Origin: a virus
Strand: one strand, 5' to 3'
DNA: 64,000 bases
Virus record (IMG/VR): IMGVR_UViG_3300017729_000001
Coordinates: 1 to 64,000 of that record
Shown here piece by piece: positions 16,104 through 24,565 of the stretch (position 1 is the stretch's first letter; each line of letters opens with the position of its first letter). The translations under genes were made by a program, and so were the position numbers. Under the pieces are notes generated by a model, which was not told where the DNA came from, did not search any database, and was given only the letters and a program-made list of their open reading frames with translations.

Positions 16104-17048
16104 TTAATTCACTGTACTCGTCATAGCATAAACTGCCATGTCTTTCCAGTCCTCTCCATTCTCCGAATCTGTCCTCATACTTATCACTTTCATCAATGTT
16201 CTGAAGTTTAAATCTCCGCAGTGATGTTGATATTCTTCTAACAGTTCCATACATTCTTCTTTTACATCAAGCTGAATGTCAGGTCTTATTTTATCAAGTA
16301 TTGCTCTCATTCTTTCAATCTTAACAGGATTGGTCATCGACAAATCTATGCTCATAGACCTAGACAAGATTGCTTGATCAATTCTTTCTTGAGGCAAATT
16401 ACTTACGAATATTATGCGCCCATTAAAACTAAATTCTGATGGTAAGTCAGGCAACTCCTTATTAGTTATCCAACTTATCTTTCTTTCATCATAGCTGTCA
16501 AGCGCACCTTTTAATAAGTTCTTTGCCGTTGGGTCTTTTAGTACCTCGTCACAATCGTCAAATATAATGAGCTTATCTGAGTGCTCATACAAAGTCCTAT
16601 AAAGTCCACGTGGCGTTGAATAGCCTTTTACTATCACATAATCAAAATCTTCAATCAAGTTCTTTTTTAGAATCTCTTGCTTCACTGAATGTGATTTTCC
16701 TAGACCACCCTCACCTGTGATTATCATAGAAACAGATGTCTTTTTGATAACCATTCTTATCATGTTTTCTAGGAATCTAAATTTGTCATTTATATTGAAC
16801 TGAGTTGGAGGTGTCATTGAAACAACTTGCTCTCCGATGTCGCTTGATGTTTGTGTTCCGACATTCTGTATATCGGTTGATGAGAGTATCTTTATTTTTT
16901 CAATTCTCCTGTCGAACTTACGACCATCGTCAGATTCAATCGTGTGATACTCGTTTCTGCCTTCTTTTATATACTTACCAAAAACAACCTCTCCACTCCT
17001 TAACCGAATCGAAACAGCTGTCCCAGGTAAAATCTTCATATCCATCAT
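16104..17048 (-). CDS. AAA+ ATPase
   Basis: 314 aa. Residues about 8-53 form a small beta-barrel-like N-terminal domain. The AAA+ core has Walker A GEGGLGKSH (112-120), Walker B LIIFDDCDE (160-168), sensor-1 Asn in FVSN (214-217) and a likely arginine finger in AILSR (about 226-230). The helical lid occupies the C-terminus. Related single-module phage AAA+ proteins act as remodelling ATPases, but no partner is evident. It has its own upstream region with tandem TTGTAA(A) repeats. Three possible ATGs lie close together at the start. Confidence 0.8.
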   Translation of the reverse strand: MMDMKILPGTAVSIRLRSGEVVFGKYIKEGRNEYHTIESDDGRKFDRRIEKIKILSSTDIQNVGTQTSSDIGEQVVSMTPPTQFNINDKFRFLENMIRMVIKKTSVSMIITGEGGLGKSHSVKQEILKKNLIEDFDYVIVKGYSTPRGLYRTLYEHSDKLIIFDDCDEVLKDPTAKNLLKGALDSYDERKISWITNKELPDLPSEFSFNGRIIFVSNLPQERIDQAILSRSMSIDLSMTNPVKIERMRAILDKIRPDIQLDVKEECMELLEEYQHHCGDLNFRTLMKVISMRTDSENGEDWKDMAVYAMTSTVN

Positions 17049-17091
17049 TACAAAAAAGTTTACAATTTAAAAAGTTATGATAATATAAACC

Positions 17092-17114
17092 TTGTAAATT
17101 TGTAAACCTTGTAA
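17092..17114. promoter_or_regulatory. Tandem TTGTAA(A) repeats upstream of AAA+ gene
   Basis: Plus-strand TTGTAAA at 17092, TTGTAAA at 17100 and TTGTAA at 17109, spaced 8-9 bp, in the 76-bp gap upstream of the AAA+ ATPase start. The half-site matches the inverted repeats beside the three shared promoters. A -7-like TAACTTTT lies at 17077-17070 but no good -33 box is present 19 nt upstream of it. Confidence 0.4.
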
Positions 17115-17124
17115 TGAAAATGAA

Positions 17125-17379
17125 TTATCTTGAGTATGTCAAAGATGTTCTGTCATCCCAAACATTATCAAATGTTGATTTTCCTTGGGCATATTCTGGA
17201 GTGGTTATTCCGCCACTTGTTGTAGTTCTGATTATAAGCCATTTTGCTTCATCAGTTCCATCTCCTAGCTTTTCGGTGTATCCTGTATATACAACACCTC
17301 CACCAGCATCATGTACGATGGGTGCTGGAATAGAATCTAAATAATTTTGATATACTGCTGCTCTTCTGCTACTTACCAT
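17125..17379 (-). CDS. Small conserved phage protein with FDNVWDDRTSLTYS end, probable virion protein
   Basis: 84 aa. Its C-terminal FDNVWDDRTSLTYS and the central YTGYTEKLGDGTDEAKWLI pattern match a small beta-rich protein found near structural genes in many tailed phages, usually of unknown function. No catalytic residues. It starts 11 nt after the stop of the preceding gene and shares its transcript. Confidence 0.65.
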   Translation of the reverse strand: MVSSRRAAVYQNYLDSIPAPIVHDAGGGVVYTGYTEKLGDGTDEAKWLIIRTTTSGGITTPEYAQGKSTFDNVWDDRTSLTYSR

Positions 17380-17390
17380 TTTTCTTCAAT

Positions 17391-18212
17391 TTAAAATTTT
17401 AATGCTAACATCTGGTCTGGGGTCAATTCATATGATTTACCCTCTTGAATGTTTTTCTCATACATATCTAAGGTCAGAATTTCAGCACAGTTATTGACCC
17501 ATTCTCTTACCAAGCCATTATATTTTTGGTTACATTCTGCTTCCTCAGCACTTCCGCATGGTTGACAGTCAACTTCTCCCTCTCCTATATAGGATGGCAT
17601 AGTTTCACCATAAGAGCACTGATTCCAAGCAAATAATCTATATGGATTATTCACATGTTCCTCAACTCCGTGTAAATGCATTGTTTCAGTAGGCAAGCAA
17701 GTGAACTTTTCTTGACACTCTTCAATTCTTTTTTGAATGCCCATGTTCTCTTTTTCAATCTTGGCTTTTTCATTCATCACTTTTTCAATGATGTCTTTCC
17801 CCTCTTTACTAAATTTGAACACGCTCTGTCCATAGCTTAAAGCATCTGTGATATGACATTTCTCTAGTGCGTATAATTTTCTGAATGAGCTATCTCCATT
17901 ATTGACTTTTACAACAGTCATTTTTGATAGCAAGTCTAATGATGATTTTGAAATCTCATTTAGTTCTTCCGTATCATTGAACCCACCCTTTATAATATCT
18001 CCACCGATTGCCTTTTGAACAGTTTCGATGTATTCTCTTATGTTCTTTTCTTCAAATACCATGAACGCATCACTTTTAAAGTTAGCGTCAAAGTCATCTT
18101 GTGTCAATGACTTTTCAATATTGGTGAATCCATCTAGGTTCAACTTTCCATCAAAGTCATTCGCTGTTAAAAATCTATTCATCTTGCTTGTAATTTTATT
18201 ACTCTTTATCAT
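17391..18212 (-). CDS. Unknown protein with Cys-rich second half
   Basis: 273 aa from the ATG at 18212; the ATG at 18182 is an alternative start. The first 150 residues are helical. The second half has scattered cysteines (CQEKFTC, CSYG, DCQPCGSAEEAEC, NCAE) that could bind metal or form disulfides. No family recognised. It is the first gene after the terminator at 18231-18266 and precedes a probable virion protein, so a structural role is possible. Confidence 0.55.
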   Translation of the reverse strand: MIKSNKITSKMNRFLTANDFDGKLNLDGFTNIEKSLTQDDFDANFKSDAFMVFEEKNIREYIETVQKAIGGDIIKGGFNDTEELNEISKSSLDLLSKMTVVKVNNGDSSFRKLYALEKCHITDALSYGQSVFKFSKEGKDIIEKVMNEKAKIEKENMGIQKRIEECQEKFTCLPTETMHLHGVEEHVNNPYRLFAWNQCSYGETMPSYIGEGEVDCQPCGSAEEAECNQKYNGLVREWVNNCAEILTLDMYEKNIQEGKSYELTPDQMLALKF

Positions 18213-18230
18213 CTAATATCTGTTTGTGCT

Positions 18231-18266
18231 AAAAAAGAATGGAGTGACTAAAAAGCCACCCCACTC
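18231..18266 (-). terminator. Rho-independent terminator after DUF2786 gene
   Basis: On the minus strand a 12-bp stem (with G-U pairs) formed by 18266-18255 and 18248-18237, loop of 6, followed by six T. It ends the transcript containing 18303-19046. Confidence 0.75.
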
Positions 18267-18302
18267 AGCAGAATTGATTATATAACTAAAAAGTCATACA
18301 GC

Positions 18303-19046
18303 TCATCTGAGCATCTTTCGTGTGATAGGTTTTGATGTTCCTTTCACTCCTTTATTTATGCTGACATTCTTGCCAGTTTCTTTTCCTTGTTGATAGGCAC
18401 CTCCACTATTCGTGTAACTCGTTTGCCTAGCTGTTCCTGTCTTCCCCCACTGTTGAGTCACGTAATCACTTATCACAACTCCATTGGTTCTAATTATAGC
18501 TGTAGAACTTTCATTTGCTTTCATGAACTCGTCACGTTCCTTTTTGAACTTCGACCATAGACCATCGGCACATCCTTTTAAGAATGTTCTCAAGAATGTA
18601 TCTTTACCAACTGGCTTTCTATTATCATTCATTTGAACTTCTTTATATTCTTTGTACTTCATTTTACCAACATGTAAGAATGTCGACATCACTGTAGAAT
18701 GAATATATTTACACACTTCTATATTTTCTGGACTTCCTACCATTATCATTTTGTTCATAGCACTACTCCCCATCGTGTAAGCCTTACACCAGTTAAATTC
18801 AGCTATCGTTGACATTACCACAAAACTACTTCGACCTCCAACACCAGGCACTTTTGAGGGCATAGTATCGTGAAGAATCTCCGCACGTGCTTCATCTTCC
18901 GTCAAATCTCCTTTAGTCAAGTTATAATCATTCAGCAGTTTTTGAGCCTTTTGAGCAAATGCTTCTGCTTCTGAAATTGAACCCATTTCTTTCGCTGACT
19001 CTGAGTGAGCCATCAACTTCTTTATTTTATCAATTATTGCTTCCAT
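18303..19046 (-). CDS. DUF2786-type protein
   Basis: 247 aa. The N-terminal 43 residues (IDKIKKLMAHSES..., EAEAFAQKAQKLLNDYNL) match the DUF2786 helical domain, common in phage and bacterial genomes and of unknown function. The central part (about 60-150) resembles the metalloprotease-like domain often fused to DUF2786, but I do not see an intact HExxH, so activity is doubtful. The C-terminal 50 residues are basic and Gly-rich. Confidence 0.75.
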   Translation of the reverse strand: MEAIIDKIKKLMAHSESAKEMGSISEAEAFAQKAQKLLNDYNLTKGDLTEDEARAEILHDTMPSKVPGVGGRSSFVVMSTIAEFNWCKAYTMGSSAMNKMIMVGSPENIEVCKYIHSTVMSTFLHVGKMKYKEYKEVQMNDNRKPVGKDTFLRTFLKGCADGLWSKFKKERDEFMKANESSTAIIRTNGVVISDYVTQQWGKTGTARQTSYTNSGGAYQQGKETGKNVSINKGVKGTSKPITRKMLR

Positions 19047-19048
19047 GG

Positions 19049-19273
19049 TTACTTAATTTTTACAGTTTCATAATTACCCTCTTCATTAAAGTTAGCCATC
19101 CATAGTGTTAGATGCTTTCTTGCTTCCTTTCGATTGAGTCCAAATTCACTTTCAACATAAGAGCCAGCACCGAACATGTTCGTTATTCCTGATTCTCTCA
19201 AGTCATTTAAATACTCACAGACATTTTTTTCAATCTCTGTTGCCTTTCTAGTTTTCAATTCTGCTTTTTCCAT
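19049..19273 (-). CDS. Small conserved phage protein, helical
   Basis: 74 aa. The pattern YLNDLRESGITNMFGAGSYV then FGLNRKEARKHLTLWM is recurrent in tailed phages as a short stand-alone helical protein of unknown function, possibly a small DNA- or protein-binding module. It starts in the AAAGATGGAAAAA context, 2 nt before the DUF2786 gene. Confidence 0.65.
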   Translation of the reverse strand: MEKAELKTRKATEIEKNVCEYLNDLRESGITNMFGAGSYVESEFGLNRKEARKHLTLWMANFNEEGNYETVKIK

Positions 19274-19280
19274 CTTTAAA

Positions 19281-19535
19281 TTATTTTGTTACAGTTACAT
19301 AAAAATACAAGCCTTCATACTTCTGAATAAACGCTGTAAGTGCTTGTCTTACTTCAACGCTAGTTAATTGTGTCTTTAAATAGACATGTGATATATGCCC
19401 ATCCCAACCTCGTTGGAGGTGTTCGTGGGATGATGGCTCTAGTGATTTCAACAACTTGATTGCTTGGTTGACATATTTGCCTGGAACGAATCCAAAGTTG
19501 CTCTTAAATTCTATATGTGTTTTAATCTGGCTCAT
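19281..19535 (-). CDS. Small protein, unknown function
   Basis: 84 aa, alpha/beta, several conserved-looking aromatic and His residues (HEHLQRGWDGHISH near the middle). The stop of the upstream gene overlaps its start by 4 nt. No family recognised. Confidence 0.55.
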   Translation of the reverse strand: MSQIKTHIEFKSNFGFVPGKYVNQAIKLLKSLEPSSHEHLQRGWDGHISHVYLKTQLTSVEVRQALTAFIQKYEGLYFYVTVTK

Positions 19536-19909
19536 GATAAATAGGTATTACAGTTTTTACATTTGTACAATTTCTCTCCACCCTCGTGTCTTACGGCACA
19601 GTATGGCTTAGGGTCAGAACAACATCCGTCATCTTTATATTCCTTCAACTGCATCACTTCGGCAACTAGGTCAATCGTGTGCATCACTGTCCTATCCATT
19701 TTCAAAGTGGCTCCATTAATCTCTAGCGTCAGTGAGTACCAATACGCATTATCCTCTTTTTGAAATATGTGAGTAACACATAGCTTGATATTGTCGCCCT
19801 TTTTGAAGTTTATCTTCTCTCCATTTACGATGGTCTGTCGGCTGTAGTCTGACACGACCTGAACTGGTCGCATCAGATTTTGGTTTATTGGGTGTCTTTC
19901 GCTCATCAT
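19532..19909 (-). CDS. Small protein with C-terminal Cys cluster
   Basis: 125 aa. Residues 20-85 look like a small beta-barrel, and the C-terminus carries CCSD..YCAVRH..GEKLYKCKNCNTYLS, a likely zinc site. It may bind nucleic acid, but no family is recognised. It lies in a run of small genes downstream of promoter copy 2. Confidence 0.6.
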   Translation of the reverse strand: MMSERHPINQNLMRPVQVVSDYSRQTIVNGEKINFKKGDNIKLCVTHIFQKEDNAYWYSLTLEINGATLKMDRTVMHTIDLVAEVMQLKEYKDDGCCSDPKPYCAVRHEGGEKLYKCKNCNTYLS

Positions 19910-19914
19910 AGTTC

Positions 19915-20397
19915 CTAGTTTTTAGTATTAAATTTGTAAGCAAAACTAGCATGACTTTTCGTGTTCATTCTTTTCCATAAGTCATAATCGACCATCTTTG
20001 GAAAAGCATGATGCATATTTCCTACATCTAAACCTAATAAGAACTCCAAATCAACATTTACTATTTTTCCACCCTTCATATTTAGGACAGACAACCAGAA
20101 CTCAGTACCATCTTTTCCAATTCGCTTGAATTCGATACATGTCGTGTTTTTAGATATGTAGTGAGTCATCCCTTTCGGTGTCGTTCTCACCTCGCCAATT
20201 ACTGGCCATCCAGCCTTACATTTAGTGACGTATCTGAAGTCAACCTTTTCTCCAGCAACTAACAATTTATTGACATTGAACTTAATCGGCTTTCTTTTAT
20301 TATCTAGCTGACGTACAGTTCCGTAATTATGGCCATACCCTTTATCAGCGTATTTTTCAAAGCCATCCCATTTTTCGATTGGTGAATAATTTTCCAT
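19915..20397 (-). CDS. First gene after promoter copy 2, unknown
   Basis: 160 aa. I place the start at the ATG at 20397 (MENYSPIEKW) because the preceding region holds the promoter; an in-frame ATG at 20430 would sit very close to the -7 box. The protein is beta-rich with a conserved-looking GKDGTEFWLSVLNMKGG segment. Function unknown. The TTTAAAAATGGAAAA context matches other starts of this phage. Confidence 0.6.
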   Translation of the reverse strand: MENYSPIEKWDGFEKYADKGYGHNYGTVRQLDNKRKPIKFNVNKLLVAGEKVDFRYVTKCKAGWPVIGEVRTTPKGMTHYISKNTTCIEFKRIGKDGTEFWLSVLNMKGGKIVNVDLEFLLGLDVGNMHHAFPKMVDYDLWKRMNTKSHASFAYKFNTKN

Positions 20398-20438
20398 TTT
20401 TAACAATTTAGTTTTACAATTAATAATCAATTCTGATA

Positions 20439-20469
20439 CTAAATTACTGTAAATTTACATAACGACCTA
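20439..20469 (-). promoter_or_regulatory. Promoter with palindrome in spacer (copy 2)
   Basis: Minus strand: -7 box TAATTTAG (20446-20439), 19-nt spacer with the perfect palindrome TGTAAATTTACA (20448-20459), and a weak -33 position (TAGG). The spacer is identical to copy 3 and differs by one base from copy 1; the 14 nt downstream are identical to copy 1. Confidence 0.6.
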
Positions 20470-20472
20470 ATT

Positions 20473-20495
20473 TTTTACAATCTTTTTTTGTAAAA
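20473..20495. promoter_or_regulatory. Inverted repeat TTTTACAA...TTGTAAAA upstream of promoter copy 2
   Basis: Two perfect 8-bp arms separated by 7 nt, overlapping the stop of the 20475-20708 gene and lying just upstream of promoter copy 2. It has the same half-site as the elements beside promoter copies 1 and 3; probable operator. Confidence 0.45.
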
Positions 20496-20708
20496 CTTTG
20501 AATTTCTTGATTGCTGACCATAGAAATTATTTAGCTGTTCCTCAACCTCTGCCAATGAATCTCTACGTTCAGCAAGTTCTTTTTCCAATCTTTGTAATTT
20601 GTTACGAATTTCTACAACCGACTTTGTATATTCATCTACATTGTGTTGGCAAATTGTCCTAGTGATGAGCAATTTCTTCTCAACACTTTCATCATCAATC
20701 TCTTTCAT
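20475..20708 (-). CDS. Short coiled-coil protein after terminase
   Basis: 77 aa from the ATG at 20708, chosen because the longer reading would overlap the terminase by about 50 nt. Almost wholly helical with coiled-coil heptads (about residues 15-65) and a basic C-terminus. Unknown function. Position after the large terminase suggests packaging, but nothing else supports that. Confidence 0.6.
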   Translation of the reverse strand: MKEIDDESVEKKLLITRTICQHNVDEYTKSVVEIRNKLQRLEKELAERRDSLAEVEEQLNNFYGQQSRNSKFYKKRL

Positions 20709-20727
20709 GATTATATAAACTTTGCTT

Positions 20728-22404
20728 TTATAGAAATTTGAAGCTGAATCCTTGCGAAATCTTTTTAGCAGCAATACTTGTTAGCCATAACGCCATTGCT
20801 TGGTCATCATGTTCTCCTACTCCCTCCAAACCTTTTTCAGTCCATGTTACGGATGATAGTTCAGTAGCAAGTGAATCGGCTGTGTCTATTGAGTCTTGGT
20901 TTCCTCTTGGTATTCTTATCTTGCCTCTTTCAAATAGTATTGCTAAGCCTGGCAAACCAGCTTTTAAATCATATTTATTAGTTCCTGTCGTATGACCTTC
21001 AACTGGAAGACCAGCACGCTCACCCTCTTGAACGAATATCTGCTGGAATACGTTATTCTCCATCACCATTATGTCGCATTGAAATGACGCATGAATCTGT
21101 TTTATTACAGAAAGTTGTTCAGCAAATGACTTACCTTTAAATCTAGTAATGTTCATTAGCCATATATTATCATTTTCATCAATACCAGCAGTGATGATTA
21201 CAGTATAATCGGCACCAACCGAACTTGATATTGAAAAGTCAATTCCAGTCACAACCCTATCAAACTTCATTTTAAAGGCTGAACGTGAACGAACAAAAGT
21301 GTAATCTTCCATTCTCACATATGCCCTTTCGATAATGTCTTGTGGGAATATTGATGACTCATTCGTAACTGGTCGGCATAAATTCTCTCTTGAAAAAATT
21401 ATGTTACCTTGTGTTGACCTCTTTTCCATCAACTCTTTGAATCCCCATCTTTCTCTCCATAGAATAGTACCATCTGGAAATATAGCTGGATATTCTCTCA
21501 CGTGCCAACCCTCTTTACTTTTTAGGTCACCATATAGGTCATTAGAGTGAAATGGTGTTCCTACGACTATCACTTGACCTTTAGGAACAATCATATTCAT
21601 TATCACGGCATGAAAATAGTCAATAGACTTCTTACGCTGTACTGAACTATATATAACATTATCTTTCAATCCATCATCAACTACGATATATCCAGGGTGA
21701 GCACCCCTAACTGATGAACCAAAACCTTTCGTTGTTATTCTTGCTCCATTCTTCGCTACAATATCAGTTTTTGCCCAACCATCAGTTCTGCCTGGAAATA
21801 GCCTATCACGTAATTCATCATTGTCCTCTATTGTACTTTTTAATATATCCAAAAGGTCAACTGCTTGTTGTTGAGAGAATGAAAATAGGAATCCACGCTT
21901 TGATAGTGCTAAATCTTTCCTTGGTCTAGCAAAACCTGTTATGGGTTGATATCTATATAGCTTCCAAGCCAAATATGCGTTGGACCAATAATAACTCTTT
22001 CCATGGTCACGGGCAGCAATTACATTCACCTTACTATTTCGTTGAGCCATATCACCCCATTCTAAATGATGCCAATTTAATTCAAACTGAGGCAACTTAC
22101 TTAAAATGAAATATGTTAGATTTTCAATACATAGTGTTTCTTCTATTTGCTTGGTCAGATTGTCAAAATATCCTAGCTTTAATTGTAGTTGATTTTCTCT
22201 ACCATAAATTACATTAAACACTTCTTCAAGAATTATGCTATACACATCTTCAACGTCAGAAGCATACCCTCCAAACAATTCTCTTGTTCCTGTCTCATCT
22301 AGGTTGTTGATAATTTCATCGAACACCCTGAATGCCTCGTCAATTTTATCCATCGACAAGGCATTACTAAATTGAGATATGATTTTTACATCCTCTTGGT
22401 CCAT
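20728..22404 (-). CDS. terL: Terminase large subunit
   Basis: 558 aa. The ATPase domain has a Walker A variant ARDHGKS (residues 131-137), Walker B YIVVDD (239-244) and coupling motif VGTPFHSND (281-289). The RNase-H-fold nuclease domain has GIDFS (387-391), MEN with Glu449, and EHDDQAMA (531-538), giving the usual acidic metal ligands. The protein drives DNA translocation into the prohead and cuts the concatemer. The His-for-bulky variation in Walker A (RxHGKS) is normal for phage terminases. It lies in an operon with a DnaQ-type exonuclease rather than beside the portal. Confidence 0.93.
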   Translation of the reverse strand: MDQEDVKIISQFSNALSMDKIDEAFRVFDEIINNLDETGTRELFGGYASDVEDVYSIILEEVFNVIYGRENQLQLKLGYFDNLTKQIEETLCIENLTYFILSKLPQFELNWHHLEWGDMAQRNSKVNVIAARDHGKSYYWSNAYLAWKLYRYQPITGFARPRKDLALSKRGFLFSFSQQQAVDLLDILKSTIEDNDELRDRLFPGRTDGWAKTDIVAKNGARITTKGFGSSVRGAHPGYIVVDDGLKDNVIYSSVQRKKSIDYFHAVIMNMIVPKGQVIVVGTPFHSNDLYGDLKSKEGWHVREYPAIFPDGTILWRERWGFKELMEKRSTQGNIIFSRENLCRPVTNESSIFPQDIIERAYVRMEDYTFVRSRSAFKMKFDRVVTGIDFSISSSVGADYTVIITAGIDENDNIWLMNITRFKGKSFAEQLSVIKQIHASFQCDIMVMENNVFQQIFVQEGERAGLPVEGHTTGTNKYDLKAGLPGLAILFERGKIRIPRGNQDSIDTADSLATELSSVTWTEKGLEGVGEHDDQAMALWLTSIAAKKISQGFSFKFL

Positions 22405-22407
22405 ATA

Positions 22408-23079
22408 TTAAATGGTCATTTTTTCTTTCAATTCTTCAATTTCTTTTAGGTCTTTTGCGTCAGTCAAATGTTTTTGATAGTCAATCAACTTACCCTTTAC
22501 GATATCCATCTGGAACTGAATCTCTTTTTTCTTATTCTCACGAATGGAATCTTCACTCAATATGATTTTGAATGCTTGCTTTTTGTCATCTTCCCATTCG
22601 ATGTGTCCGAAAATATCCAAAGTACCAATCACCTCATTAAATTGCTTCCATGTAAATTGCATGGACTTTTTTGAGTCACTTAGTTTGACAAACTTTTCCT
22701 TTCTAAATGTATCTTGGTATCTGATATAAAACGAATTGGCAATGTCTCTTGCTTGCTTAATATTATCCTTGTGATTAACATATTCAGAAATCGCATCGGC
22801 ATTCAAAATATCCATTCTCTGAGAAATAACCTTTTCCATTTCATCCTTGGTCAACTCGTACACAGTTGCTCCGATTGCCTCCTTGTTTAAAGTTTCGACA
22901 ATTTTGGTAGCCATACTTTCATCATTACCTCCGACCATAATAAATGACTTGTGTGTATCTACTTCCGATGACTCATCAGCAATTTCCACTTCTTCACTTT
23001 TAGTTTCTTCTACAATGATAGCATCTTCTACTACATTTTCAACCGCAGTTGTTTCCTTTTCCTTTTCCTTTTGTTCCAT
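22408..23079 (-). CDS. Acidic protein upstream of terminase, possible packaging partner
   Basis: 223 aa from the ATG at 23079, which avoids overlap with the exonuclease gene. The N-terminal 50 residues are Glu/Val-rich and probably disordered, and the rest is helical, ending in a coiled coil (about 170-220). It lies 3 nt upstream of the large terminase. A terminase small subunit would fit that place, but I see no clear helix-turn-helix, and another candidate lies at 31339-32454. Confidence 0.5.
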   Translation of the reverse strand: MEQKEKEKETTAVENVVEDAIIVEETKSEEVEIADESSEVDTHKSFIMVGGNDESMATKIVETLNKEAIGATVYELTKDEMEKVISQRMDILNADAISEYVNHKDNIKQARDIANSFYIRYQDTFRKEKFVKLSDSKKSMQFTWKQFNEVIGTLDIFGHIEWEDDKKQAFKIILSEDSIRENKKKEIQFQMDIVKGKLIDYQKHLTDAKDLKEIEELKEKMTI

Positions 23080-23083
23080 AATC

Positions 23084-23710
23084 TTAAAATTGAAATTTAA
23101 CTCTTGATTTTTCTGCTTTATCAGTGGCAGAATCCACTTTAATATCATCCGTATTTCGTAACACCTTTATATAATGCCTCAGCAACTCCGTGGTCGCTAC
23201 AACGTCAGGCATCGCACTATGCGCATTTTTTAACTCTATTCCATATTCAGCGCAACAGTTTCCTAGCTTTAATGAAGGCAATTCTACCATTTTACTCATC
23301 GCCATCGTGTCTAATTGAGTTGGACTTACATAATCAAAACATGACTTACCAACCTGATTGAAAGCATATTCCAAAAAGCCCATATCAAACTGTACATTAT
23401 GCCCTACCAAGACAGGTCTGTTCTCTGGTCTTCCATTCGGTGATGATTCTTTAAAATACGCTATCAAGCTATTCACTAAACTCTTGACATCCATCCCCTC
23501 ATTTATATCAGACATACGCAATCCTGTCGTTTCCAAGGCAACCTTTTCTATTGATAGGTCATTATAAGGCTTCACAAATGTTTCCCATCTGTTTAATTCC
23601 TTTAGTGATGATGTATCCAGAGTGAGTAAGGCTATCTGAGTGATTGGATTATTCACTGGCTGTAGTCCACCTGTTTCGCAATCGAATATTATGTAGTTTG
23701 CTTTCTTCAT
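23084..23710 (-). CDS. dnaQ: DnaQ-like 3'-5' exonuclease (DEDDh)
   Basis: 208 aa. Exo I is FDCET (Asp10, Glu12), Exo II is GHNVQFD (103-109, Asp109), and Exo III is HSAMPD (His164, Asp169), the complete DEDDh set. Such exonucleases proofread or trim 3' DNA/RNA ends. Because this phage uses a C-family polymerase (45651-49268), this may be its separately encoded proofreading subunit, although the two genes are far apart. Its stop lies 4 nt before the start of the following gene, and its own start overlaps the stop of the 178-aa gene. Confidence 0.9.
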   Translation of the reverse strand: MKKANYIIFDCETGGLQPVNNPITQIALLTLDTSSLKELNRWETFVKPYNDLSIEKVALETTGLRMSDINEGMDVKSLVNSLIAYFKESSPNGRPENRPVLVGHNVQFDMGFLEYAFNQVGKSCFDYVSPTQLDTMAMSKMVELPSLKLGNCCAEYGIELKNAHSAMPDVVATTELLRHYIKVLRNTDDIKVDSATDKAEKSRVKFQF

Positions 23711-24243
23711 TCTCTTATTAACGATGAAAAGGTGATTGGATAGTCAACTAAATTGTCTGAACTAAAACTTCCATCATTTAGTCTTTCCACTTTTTGAGCA
23801 TCCCAAACTTCTTCCAAGTCTTTGTCTTCAAATATTCCTGATGCGAATATTTCAGACAACCATTTACAATCTACTCTATCGAATTTTTCAGGCACCCAAT
23901 TCTTAGATTCACTGATGACGTGTATAGCATTTAAAATTGCCGTGGCTGGTCTATCTGAAATAATACCTAACCAAATCAATGAACTTTTGCTGTACTTTAA
24001 GTTTACCGCATCGAACTTCTTTTTGATTAGCATCATCTGTAAAGAACTCTTCAACAAGTCCTCATACATTTCTTCAGTTTCAGCGTCATCCTTTTCTTGA
24101 CCATCGTCAATTATGCCTATCAAAAAGAATCTTGATTCCAAGTCACTCATCTTTTTGGCTCTAGGCTTTTCAAATAATTTCTTCGCTATTATTTTTTCAA
24201 TAGCATCCGTTTGCTCTGTTACCTCGTATGGTAAATATTCCAT
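23707..24243 (-). CDS. Unknown helical protein
   Basis: 178 aa, helical, acidic in the middle (IIDDGQEKDDAETEEMYEDLL). No family recognised. It overlaps the exonuclease start by 4 nt, so the two are likely co-translated. Confidence 0.6.
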   Translation of the reverse strand: MEYLPYEVTEQTDAIEKIIAKKLFEKPRAKKMSDLESRFFLIGIIDDGQEKDDAETEEMYEDLLKSSLQMMLIKKKFDAVNLKYSKSSLIWLGIISDRPATAILNAIHVISESKNWVPEKFDRVDCKWLSEIFASGIFEDKDLEEVWDAQKVERLNDGSFSSDNLVDYPITFSSLIRE

Positions 24244-24285
24244 GATATAAATTGTTTACAGTTTTTAAAAATAACCTTGTTGTAG

Positions 24286-24507
24286 CTAATTGCCCTCAGC
24301 CAACAACTTTAGTTCCTCTTTAATTTGCATCAGTGCGTTTAGGTAGCCTTGTTCGTAACCATCTGCCCATTTATCAGGTACATACATATTTGCTCCACTT
24401 TCTGCAATCATATCGCACTCATTGTCAGTAGGCAACATAGCTACAACACCATGTATAGTTAATATGCCTTCCTCTTCTAATTCAATTTCTTTTAATATTT
24501 TACTCAT
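24286..24507 (-). CDS. Small acidic protein, unknown
   Basis: 73 aa, acidic, with a C-terminal helix (DGYEQGYLNALMQIKEELK). The YEQGYLNAL segment resembles the short helix at the end of many small phage proteins of unknown function. A TTTACAG half-site lies upstream of the following gene. Confidence 0.5.
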   Translation of the reverse strand: MSKILKEIELEEEGILTIHGVVAMLPTDNECDMIAESGANMYVPDKWADGYEQGYLNALMQIKEELKLLAEGN

Positions 24508-24565
24508 GTCTGTCTATTTTAATTTAGTTCTTACTTGTAATGGCATACTAACCATACACATCACG

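Noticed and set aside
18303-19046. Functional metalloprotease in the DUF2786 protein
   Set aside because: The position of the usual HExxH motif is not conserved in the sequence, so only the DUF2786 domain is claimed.
19749-19952. Minus-strand 67-codon frame overlapping 19532-19909
   Set aside because: Overlaps the neighbouring gene over most of its length in another frame and lacks a recognisable domain.
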